Positions 36,501-41,823 of a stretch of DNA of 41,823 bases are shown one piece after another. The notes below the pieces were generated by a model that worked only from the letters and a program-made list of their open reading frames with translations, was not told the DNA's origin and made no database searches. A program made the position numbers and the translations under genes. The first letter of the stretch is position 1, and each line of letters opens with the position of its first letter. Source of the DNA: Pseudobacter sp051955275 (GTDB lineage: Bacteria; Bacteroidota; Bacteroidia; Chitinophagales; Chitinophagaceae); assembly GCF_051955275.1 (NCBI RefSeq), contig NZ_JBQCGW010000257.1, forward strand, positions 1 to 41,823. The letters are read 5' to 3'.

Positions 36501-36701
36501 CACCACCAGGGTGGCATTCGGAATGGTAGTCTGCGCATCACGCACCAGCGTGGCATTGGTGAAAGCATAGTGGCTGATCCTGGGATCGGCCACGCCATTT
36601 ACAGGATAGGTTGTCTGAGCAGTGAGGCTGATATGGAATAAACATACCAGCCACAACAGGAATAGAGGTTTCCCTGGTGGGTAGAACCCGGATTTTCTCA
36701 T
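33597..36701 (-). CDS. Secreted double amidohydrolase-family protein (degenerate N-half, intact C-half)
   Basis: The protein has 1034 residues with a signal peptide ending near LTAQ (about 29). The first half (about 40-450) is an amidohydrolase fold in which D-x-H-x-H has become IDMYSD (Tyr103 and Asp105 in place of His). A beta-rich insert with lipocalin-like repeats (TYTFTTSNAKNFTLDLKDGG, about 450-540) follows, then an Ala/Lys linker. The second half (about 565-1000) has a normal metal site: IIDEHSH with His630 and His632, CHSYVQSE, FTHILEGYK and the INSDDAEM aspartate. Family members hydrolyse amide or ester bonds in small cyclic or peptide substrates. The N-half may be regulatory or substrate-binding. 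It is divergent from deoC. Confidence 0.87.
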   Translation of the reverse strand: MRKSGFYPPGKPLFLLWLVCLFHISLTAQTTYPVNGVADPRISHYAFTNATLVRDAQTTIPNATLVVKEGKIVAAGANVSVPAGATVIDCKGKFIYPSFIDMYSDYGIAIAQRQAGGFNFFAPAQLTSNLKGAYGWNQAIRSDVEGDKLFNVDDAKARPLRDLGFGTVLTHSKDGIARGTGTVVTLATDKENLVVVKEKASAHYSFSKGTSTQSYPGSLMGSIALLRQTYLDAQWYKSNPVKEGVNITLKSFNETQSLPQIFEAGDKWADLRANRIGKEFGVDYIIKGGNNEYQRVPEIAATKAAFILPLNFPAPMDADDPNELRFTGLDDLKHWELAPTNAGALEKAGVTFAITTADLGNLTDFPANLRKAIEYGLSETKALEALTKTPASLLGIYDKVGSLEGGKLANFIITSGNIFDAKTVILQNWVQGIRYNVKDENWNDAKGTYTFTTSNAKNFTLDLKDGGVATFIGTDTLTGKYSYDGKLVKLSFTEGRAPKVSETIMSGIASGNEWNGSGRDGAGNPFTWSATLSKAAAAKSDSAKAKPAPDLGKVTYPFLAYGTETLPVQETMLIKNATVWTSEKEGKLEGTDVLIKGGKIAAIGKNLSGAGARVIDGTGKHLTAGIIDEHSHIAAMSINEGGQSVTSEVRIADNLNPEDINIYRQLSGGVTTSHILHGSANTIGGQTQLIKLRWGADDEGLKFKGADPFIKFALGENVKRSSSQQNNRFPDTRMGVEQVLTDAFQRASDYQAALLKERPASTSGTGKAKKSAAGPNPILNPVRRDLELDALVEIMNKKRFITCHSYVQSEITATMRVAEKFGFPVNTFTHILEGYKVADKMKAHGANASTFSDWWQYKMEVVDAIPQNASIMAKVGLNVAINSDDAEMARRLNQEAAKSIKYAGMSEIDALNMVTINPAKMLHVDDKVGSIRVGKDADLVLWSHNPLTIYAVAEKTIVDGTVYFDREKDAELRKQIQAEKARLINKLQSAKRSAGPAGAAQFQRARPRMELIHTCMDHFHSHGLLAVDVDNINE

Positions 36702-36734
36702 GAGGTTAATTTTAGATATGAAAGATGAAGACCC

Positions 36735-36783
36735 AAATTACTCAAATGAAGTAATTTCACCCGGTTAAAAATTGCTTAACCGG
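36735..36783. promoter_or_regulatory. Two consecutive inverted repeats in the amidohydrolase/deoC divergent region
   Basis: AAATTACT (36735-36742) and AGTAATTT (36750-36757) have perfect 8-bp arms with a 7-base spacer. CCGGTTAA (36761-36768) and TTAACCGG (36776-36783) also have perfect 8-bp arms and a 7-base spacer. The centres are 26 bp apart, all within the 94-bp divergent gap. The shared geometry suggests operator sites; the sequences themselves are unrelated. The second repeat ends 12 bp before the deoC ATG. Confidence 0.5.
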
Positions 36784-36795
36784 TCAATAATATAC

Positions 36796-37464
36796 ATGAA
36801 TATAGCACCCTATATCGATCATACGATGCTGAAGCCAGTTATGACGTTGGAAGACGCGCGTAACTTGTGCCGGGAAGCAACCCAATATGGCTTTGCGGCC
36901 GTTTGCCTGCCTCCGCCGCTGGTGAAGAATGCCAAAGCCCTGCTGGTTGGCAGCAGCGTAAAAACCGCTACTGTTATCGGCTTTCCTTTCGGTTACTCGG
37001 TTGCGAAAGCAAAGGTATTTGAAGCGCAGCAGGCCATCGAGGATGGAGCCGACGAACTGGATATGGTGATCAACCTGGTAGCATTGAAGAACAAAGCCTG
37101 GGGCTACCTGGAAGCGGAAGTGAAACATATTATAGAAGCCGCTCATAAGAATGACCGCATCCTGAAGGTGATCATCGAGTCCGGTGTACTCACCGATGAA
37201 GAGATCATCGAATGCTGCAAAATCTACGGTGGTATGGGAGTGGATTTCTTGAAAACCTCCACCGGTTATGCCGAAAAAGGCGCTACGGTGGAAACCGTGC
37301 AACTGATGAGATCGCATCTCCCATCTTCCATCAGGATCAAGGCCTCCGGCGGCATCCGCACGGCGCAGTTTGCAAAACAGCTGATCGGCGCGGGCGCAGA
37401 CAGGCTGGGATGCAGTGGCAGCGTGGCAATTGTTAAAGAAGAGCAGGCCGCTGAGGGCTATTAA
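36796..37464 (+). CDS. deoC: Deoxyribose-phosphate aldolase
   Basis: DeoC reversibly cleaves 2-deoxyribose 5-phosphate to acetaldehyde and glyceraldehyde 3-phosphate in deoxynucleoside catabolism, in the cytoplasm. The 222-residue protein starts at the ATG 36796; a TTG eight codons earlier adds a non-homologous extension. Family motifs are present: IDHTMLKP at the N-terminus, GADELDMVINLVALK, VIIESGVLTDEEI, the Schiff-base lysine Lys153 in VDFLKTSTGY, and the second active-site lysine Lys182 in IKASGGIRT. It is the first gene of a short plus-strand set; a SPOR-domain gene follows after 37 bp. No other deo gene is nearby. Confidence 0.95.
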   Translation: MNIAPYIDHTMLKPVMTLEDARNLCREATQYGFAAVCLPPPLVKNAKALLVGSSVKTATVIGFPFGYSVAKAKVFEAQQAIEDGADELDMVINLVALKNKAWGYLEAEVKHIIEAAHKNDRILKVIIESGVLTDEEIIECCKIYGGMGVDFLKTSTGYAEKGATVETVQLMRSHLPSSIRIKASGGIRTAQFAKQLIGAGADRLGCSGSVAIVKEEQAAEGY

Positions 37465-37501
37465 AACATTGTTGTATTTTAGCGCACAAATCGTCTCCTG
37501 T

Positions 37502-37930
37502 ATGAAACTGACCGGCGTAATCCTGATATTGTTCATTTGCCTGAATGCATCGGCCCAGACAGATACGGCCACGGTGGTGGTGCATAAGGATCCCCGCATT
37601 GAACTGCTGATCAAAAAGCAGATCGAGATCAACGAGTTCACTACCCGCAATGCGCGAAGATCGGCTCCGGGATTCCGCATCCAGGTGATAAGCACCAACG
37701 ACCGTAACAAAGCATTCAGCGCCAAGTCAACCATCTATCAGCAATTCCCGGAACTGAAAGCATACCTGCTTTACCAATCCCCTTTCTATAAACTGAAAGT
37801 GGGCAATTTCAAGGAACGTGAAGATGCAGAGCAATACATGTCTGCCCTGAAACAATATTTCCCTTCAGGAGTATACATTGTACGTGATGTAATTGAAGTA
37901 AACCCCGAGAAGAATACGGAACAGGAGTAA
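37502..37930 (+). CDS. Small secreted SPOR-domain protein
   Basis: The protein has 142 residues from the ATG at 37502, where a signal peptide begins (MKLTGVILILFICLNASAQ). Longer in-frame starts would read into the end of deoC. Residues of about 60-135 form a SPOR domain (GFRIQVISTNDRNKAFSAKS, YLLYQSPFYKLKVGNFKERE, YFPSGVYIVRDVIEV), a fold that binds peptidoglycan with denuded glycan strands. A short charged helix links signal and domain. It is probably periplasmic and cell-wall associated. It lies 37 bp after deoC and 31 bp before the M20 gene, so all three may be co-transcribed. Confidence 0.88.
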   Translation: MKLTGVILILFICLNASAQTDTATVVVHKDPRIELLIKKQIEINEFTTRNARRSAPGFRIQVISTNDRNKAFSAKSTIYQQFPELKAYLLYQSPFYKLKVGNFKEREDAEQYMSALKQYFPSGVYIVRDVIEVNPEKNTEQE

Positions 37931-37961
37931 ACCAACCGTTTTCTTTAATTATTTTTGAACC

Positions 37962-39155
37962 ATGACTACGCTGAAAGAAAAGATCCATAGCCTGGCAAAA
38001 GCCTTTGCACCTGATTTTATCTCCATAAGGCATCACCTGCATGCCCATCCTGAGCTCAGTTACCAGGAATTTGAAACCTCAGCGTTCATCCAGCAGCAGT
38101 TGCGTGATTTCGGTATTCCGTTTACAGTGATGGCAGAGACCGGTGTGGTAGGCGTTATTGAAGGAAAGAATCCCGGTAAGAAAGTGATTGCCCTGCGTGC
38201 CGATATAGATGCCCTTCCCATCCAGGAAGAGAACGATGTTCCCTATAAATCAACCCGCCCCGGCGTGATGCATGCCTGTGGCCACGATGTACATACTACC
38301 TGCCTTCTCGGCGCCGCTAAAATTCTGAATGAATTGAAGAACGAATGGGAAGGCACAGTGAAACTCATCTTCCAGCCCGGTGAGGAGCGCAACCCCGGTG
38401 GTGCCAGCCTGCTCATCAAAGAAGGTGTGCTCACCAAAGCCCCTGTTCCACAAGCCATTTACGGACTGCATGTGCATCCGCAATTAGCTATCGGACAACT
38501 GAGCTTCAGAGGTGGACAGGTAATGGCCAGCGCCGATGAGATCTATATTACCATTAAAGGTAAAGGCGGCCATGCGGCAGCGCCACATCTTACAGCGGAT
38601 ACCATTCTGATTGCATCGCAACTGATAGTCAGCCTGCAGCAGATCATCAGCCGCAACCGGAACCCGCTGAATCCTTCCGTATTATCCATCTGCTCCATCC
38701 AGGGCGGACATACCACCAATGTGATCCCCAGCGAAGTGAAGCTGATGGGTACTTTCAGGGCACTGGACGAAGAATGGCGCTTCAAGGCCCATGAGCTGAT
38801 CAGGCAGCAGGCTACCGGTCTCGTACATGCGATGGGCGGGGAGCTCGACCTGCATATCGATGTCGGCTATCCTTCTGTATACAATAATGAAGCGCTGAAC
38901 AAAGTTGCCCGCAAGCTGGCAGAGGATTTTGCCGGAAAGGAAAAAGTGGAAACCACTGAAGTGAGGATGGGCGCTGAAGATTTCGGCTACTACACGCAAC
39001 ATATCCCCGGCTGTTTCTATCGCCTCGGTGTAATGAATGTGGAGAAAGGCATCACTTCCGGTGTGCATACCCCCACTTTCAATATCGATGAGAGCGCTAT
39101 TGAAACCGGTATGGGAATGATGGCCTGGCTCGGAAGCCAGACCGGATCATTCTAA
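37962..39155 (+). CDS. M20-family amidohydrolase (N-acyl-amino-acid/hippurate hydrolase type)
   Basis: The protein has 397 residues and no signal peptide, so it is cytoplasmic. Zinc-site motifs are HACGHDVHTT (Cys106, His108), GEERNPGGASLLI, a YGLHVHP histidine, and MGAEDFGYY near the C-terminus. The dimerisation insert spans about 185-300 (GKGGHAAAPHLTADTI). The N-terminal HHLHAHPELSYQEFETS is typical of the aminoacylase/IAA-amino-acid hydrolase group (M20D). Members remove acyl groups from amino acids or act on related amides. The exact substrate is not readable. It converges with the ABC permease gene with only 4 bp between the stop codons. Confidence 0.93.
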   Translation: MTTLKEKIHSLAKAFAPDFISIRHHLHAHPELSYQEFETSAFIQQQLRDFGIPFTVMAETGVVGVIEGKNPGKKVIALRADIDALPIQEENDVPYKSTRPGVMHACGHDVHTTCLLGAAKILNELKNEWEGTVKLIFQPGEERNPGGASLLIKEGVLTKAPVPQAIYGLHVHPQLAIGQLSFRGGQVMASADEIYITIKGKGGHAAAPHLTADTILIASQLIVSLQQIISRNRNPLNPSVLSICSIQGGHTTNVIPSEVKLMGTFRALDEEWRFKAHELIRQQATGLVHAMGGELDLHIDVGYPSVYNNEALNKVARKLAEDFAGKEKVETTEVRMGAEDFGYYTQHIPGCFYRLGVMNVEKGITSGVHTPTFNIDESAIETGMGMMAWLGSQTGSF

Positions 39156-39159
39156 GAAT

Positions 39160-39924
39160 TTATCCGCGCTCCTTCCTTGTGACCATATTCCAGAAGCCAA
39201 GCACCAGTGCAGTGGCAGTGCCAATGAGTGAGTACCATTCATGGCTGGCCAGTCCTTTTACATTCATCGCTTTGAAATAGGTGAGAATGGGAAAGGCATA
39301 GGGAAAGTATACCACTTTATCCCATTGCAGAATGGCGATACCCATGATGGTAAGCCCGATACCTATCCCCAGGGAAGTAATATAATTCTTAAACCGCAGG
39401 CTGAGCCAGTACTGGATGGCAGTGATGCAAAGTGAAGCGATATAGATCCGGGCCGTAAGCCTTGCAAAGGCTGCAACGGGAGGTGGCGTTTCAAAAAAAC
39501 CGTATTGTGGGCGGAAGATATTGGCTATATAGCCACTGGTAATAATAGAGATATTGAACAGCAGCAGCGAGCCCATGATCAATAATTGTATCACTACAAA
39601 TTTTGAAAAGAAGATATCCGCATAACTGCGTGGCTGCGTGTACACCAGTTTCCAGGCATTGTTCTTATACTCTGTCTGTACCACCAGGCTGGTAATAACG
39701 GTCACGTACATGGGAAAGAAGGCCGCCCCCATCTGCCAGCTTCCTTTTGCATGGGATTCCCAGGGCATATTGCCCAGTTCAGCCATGAAGGCTTTCGGAT
39801 ATAGGATATATGCAATTGCATAAAGAATGGGCAGTGCAACACCTGCAATAAATGCTGCCCTGTAAGCCAGCGTGCGCCTGCTTTTCAGGAACTCCGCTTT
39901 TGTATTGATGATAAAACCTGCCAT
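39160..39924 (-). CDS. ABC-2 type transporter permease
   Basis: The protein has 254 residues with about six membrane helices (AAFIAGVALPILYAIAYILY, FVVIQLLIMGSLLLFNISII, IGIGLTIMGIAILQW, SLIGTATALVLGFWNMV) and the EYKNNAWKLVYTQPRSYADI loop that couples to the ATPase. It is the last gene of a GntR/GIN-like/ATPase/permease operon and starts 2 bp after the ATPase stop. Such modules are often linked to cell-envelope stress or antibiotic resistance. The cargo is unknown. Confidence 0.9.
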   Translation of the reverse strand: MAGFIINTKAEFLKSRRTLAYRAAFIAGVALPILYAIAYILYPKAFMAELGNMPWESHAKGSWQMGAAFFPMYVTVITSLVVQTEYKNNAWKLVYTQPRSYADIFFSKFVVIQLLIMGSLLLFNISIITSGYIANIFRPQYGFFETPPPVAAFARLTARIYIASLCITAIQYWLSLRFKNYITSLGIGIGLTIMGIAILQWDKVVYFPYAFPILTYFKAMNVKGLASHEWYSLIGTATALVLGFWNMVTRKERG

Positions 39925-39926
39925 AA

Positions 39927-40835
39927 CTACTGGTTGGTGATTTGAACGAATAAGTTTTCGAGATCGTGCTGCTCAACGGATACCTGGTATACTTCAATAC
40001 CTTGCTGCACCAGTGTTTTGTTGAGCTGTGCCGTGCGCTCCCTGCTCTCGAACTGCACGGAGAACTGAGTGCCGTTCACCTGTTGCACCGGGAATCCATC
40101 CAGCAACTGCGAGGCGAGTTGCGCATCGTTCACCTCAACCAGCACCATTGCTTTATCGGCCTGTAGTTTCTGCAGTTCCTGCATCGATCCCTGAAATAAT
40201 AATTTGCCTTTGTGAATGATGCCGATATGCGTGGCCATCTTTTCCATTTCCGTCAGCAGGTGACTGCTCACCAGGATGGTCTTGCCTTCTTCCCGGTTCA
40301 GTTTTTTGATCAGTTCCCGGGTTTCTATGATACCGCTGGGATCCAGGCCATTGGTGGGCTCATCGAGGACCAGCAGTTTCGGATCATTGAGCAGCGCAAT
40401 GGCAATGGCTAACCGTTGTTTCATGCCCAGGGAATAAGCGCTTGCCTTTTTCTGCGCAGCGCTGCTGAGACCAACGATCTTCAGTACTTCGTCGATGCGG
40501 CTCTTCGGGCAGCCCAGACTGAGCCGGAAAACTTCCAGGTTCTCCTTTCCCGTAAGGTGGAGGTAGAAAGAAGGAGATTCGATCAGCGTGCCGGTCTGCT
40601 GCATGGCTTTGATCCGGTCGGTCTCGATACTGTTACCGAACAGCCGGATCACGCCCTGCTGGTTTTTCAGCAGGCCCAGGATCAGGCGGAGCGTGGTGGT
40701 CTTGCCCGCCCCATTCGGCCCGAGGAAGCCGTAAATGCTTCCTTCGGGCACCTGCAGGTCCAGTTGTTGAAGAATGGGTTGCCCGGACCGGAACTTATAG
40801 TCCAGTCGCTGGGTCTCTACAATAAAAGATTTCAT
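39927..40835 (-). CDS. ABC transporter ATP-binding protein
   Basis: The protein has 302 residues. Walker A is GPNGAGKTT (39-47), the signature region is SLGMKQRLAIA, Walker B is KLLVLDE followed by PTNGLDPSG, and the switch histidine is in VSSHLLTE. The C-terminal extension (about 215-302) is typical of bacitracin/BcrA-type exporters paired with ABC-2 permeases. It is encoded 2 bp after the membrane protein at 40838-41575 and 2 bp before the permease, indicating tight coupling. Confidence 0.93.
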   Translation of the reverse strand: MKSFIVETQRLDYKFRSGQPILQQLDLQVPEGSIYGFLGPNGAGKTTTLRLILGLLKNQQGVIRLFGNSIETDRIKAMQQTGTLIESPSFYLHLTGKENLEVFRLSLGCPKSRIDEVLKIVGLSSAAQKKASAYSLGMKQRLAIAIALLNDPKLLVLDEPTNGLDPSGIIETRELIKKLNREEGKTILVSSHLLTEMEKMATHIGIIHKGKLLFQGSMQELQKLQADKAMVLVEVNDAQLASQLLDGFPVQQVNGTQFSVQFESRERTAQLNKTLVQQGIEVYQVSVEQHDLENLFVQITNQ

Positions 40836-40837
40836 GG

Positions 40838-41575
40838 CTATTTCTTTTGGTTGATCTTTTTGAGTTGATCGCCTGTTGCTTTCAATACCGAGCTTGAATC
40901 ATAGGACATCGTGATCTGCTGCACTTCCAGTCCGGATATCGATAACTCACTCTCCTGGTTAAGCGAAACCTGCAGAGCTGAAACAGGAGACAATAAAGAC
41001 AGTTCCGCTTTTGAATTATCCAGTTTCAAAAAAAGATTACGGATTGGATTAGGAGTGCCCTGGTAATAGCCAGTGGTTAAAAGGTCAGAGTTGACCAGGT
41101 GCATGGTGATATTTTCCACCGGCTTTGTTTTACGACCTTCTTTGAGGTAAACACCCTCACAATCCTCCAGTTTCAGATCAAAACCCGGTGGCAGGTACAG
41201 TTTCACTACATCATAAGAGTTTTCAGTGATGAATTGTTTGTCAACAGTTCCGTTCTGAAGTGTGTCGTACCTGTAATACGTACTATCTCCGAATAAAAGC
41301 ACAGAGTCTCCGGACTGTCTCTCTTTTACAGGAAGACCATAATGGGTTTCGATTGTTGCATACAGAGAATCGGATGGGTAAACAGTCAGGTTGTTGATCC
41401 CACGCAGGGTCAGGTGTTGCTTGCCGGTATAGCTGTAAGTGGTCAGTTCATTCTCCTCTTTTTCCCAGCTGAAATTGCCGGACTTATACCTCGCCAGTAT
41501 AGTGCCAACCACCAGTACAGGCAGCAGCACTGCCAGTAAGAAGATGGCAAGGATCAGTTTATTACTTGTTTTCAT
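40838..41575 (-). CDS. Membrane-anchored protein with GIN/DUF2807-like beta region, in ABC operon
   Basis: The protein has 245 residues. One N-terminal membrane helix (LILAIFLLAVLLPVLVVGTI) is followed by an exported domain made of short beta-strands (LRGINNLTVYPSDSLYATI, FDLKLEDCEGVYLKEGR, LFLKLDNSKAELSLLSP). That pattern resembles head-to-tail GIN/DUF2807 adhesin-like helices. No catalytic residues are visible. Its ATG overlaps the GntR stop codon (ATGA, 41572-41575), so translation is coupled. It may be an accessory or sensor subunit of the transporter. The family assignment is tentative. Confidence 0.65.
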   Translation of the reverse strand: MKTSNKLILAIFLLAVLLPVLVVGTILARYKSGNFSWEKEENELTTYSYTGKQHLTLRGINNLTVYPSDSLYATIETHYGLPVKERQSGDSVLLFGDSTYYRYDTLQNGTVDKQFITENSYDVVKLYLPPGFDLKLEDCEGVYLKEGRKTKPVENITMHLVNSDLLTTGYYQGTPNPIRNLFLKLDNSKAELSLLSPVSALQVSLNQESELSISGLEVQQITMSYDSSSVLKATGDQLKKINQKK

Positions 41576-41823
41576 GCGAAATGTTGTTTCTTGTATTTTT
41601 CAAAACGGATTTTGAGATCATCAGGTTCCATATTCAGGAGGTACATATTGCGGAAAACCTGTGGTAATTCTTTTTGCATGAAATCATCTCGCCTGTATTC
41701 CAGGGCCTGATTCAATGCACCGGCCGAAACAAAATACCCGATACCACGCTGGTTGGTTATGATCTCTTTCTGTTGCAGGAATTCATAGCTGCGCATCACT
41801 GTATTGGGGTTCACTTCCAGTTG
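41572..41823 (-). CDS. GntR-family (YtrA-like) transcriptional regulator, partial (5' end off the right edge)
   Basis: The frame is open to the window end, leaving 83 C-terminal residues. They begin in the recognition region of a winged helix (LEVNPNTVMRSYEFLQQKEI, ITNQRGIGYFVS), which is diagnostic of GntR. A short helical tail follows (KELPQVFRNMYLLNMEPDDL), as in YtrA-type regulators that lack a large effector domain. YtrA regulators usually control the ABC transporter operon they head, which fits the three genes after it. The N-terminus lies outside the window. Confidence 0.85.
   Translation of the reverse strand, partial: QLEVNPNTVMRSYEFLQQKEIITNQRGIGYFVSAGALNQALEYRRDDFMQKELPQVFRNMYLLNMEPDDLKIRFEKYKKQHFA

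Noticed and set aside
1..41823. CRISPR arrays, tRNA/rRNA genes, insertion sequences, prophage
   Set aside because: No regularly spaced direct repeats, no cloverleaf or rRNA-like stretches and no transposase, integrase or structural phage proteins were found by reading both strands.

Overview
The window looks like a chromosomal segment of a Bacteroidota bacterium, most likely of the Chitinophagaceae/Chitinophaga type. The evidence is two complete SusC/SusD modules, each preceded by its own ECF sigma factor and FecR anti-sigma factor with a DUF4974 tail. There are also a fused GldF-GldG-type transporter, lipoprotein signals, a 1114-residue SecA, a DUF5916 outer-membrane protein, promoters resembling TAnnTTTG and almost no Shine-Dalgarno sequences. 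No tRNA, rRNA, CRISPR array, prophage or transposase was seen. Coding density is very high and no gene-free stretch exceeds about 220 bases.

Layout. 1-2007 (-): a DUF5916/CBM9-like protein cut by the left edge. 2224-2973 (-): an HTH plus S24-peptidase (LexA/CI-like) repressor. 3195-6539 (+): secA, closed by a strong hairpin terminator at 6558-6598. 6616-32128 (-): about 25.5 kb of co-directional, tightly packed genes. In transcription order these are sigma, FecR, SusC, SusD, a DUF4397-like lipoprotein, an ABC ATPase (GldA-like), a GldF-GldG fusion, two MutS-core ATPases, a tricorn-like S41 peptidase, a second sigma, a second FecR, a second SusC and SusD, and finally a secreted cyanophycinase/isoaspartyl-peptidase fusion. 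32273-36701 (-): two adjacent secreted amidohydrolase-family proteins. 36796-39155 (+): deoC, a SPOR-domain protein and an M20 amidohydrolase. 39160-41823 (-): a GntR (YtrA-like)/ABC transporter operon cut by the right edge.

How it works together. The second sigma/FecR/SusC/SusD module ends in an enzyme carrying both catalytic steps needed to take a cyanophycin-like beta-aspartyl polymer to free amino acids. A cyanophycinase domain (Ser167) would release beta-Asp-Xaa dipeptides and an Ntn isoaspartyl peptidase domain (Thr530) would hydrolyse them. No glycoside hydrolase accompanies either SusCD pair, and a periplasmic tricorn-like peptidase overlaps the sigma gene. I therefore infer a peptide- or polyaspartyl-polymer utilisation locus, not a glycan one. 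This substrate is an inference from domain chemistry and gene order.

The other main puzzle is the upstream half. A SusCD pair, a lipoprotein and a Gld-like ABC transporter sit in one close-packed run with two paralogous MutS-like ATPases that lack the mismatch-binding domain. A strong 19-bp hairpin lies between these two genes, and part of a related sequence recurs at 32199-32223. I know of no described function for this combination.
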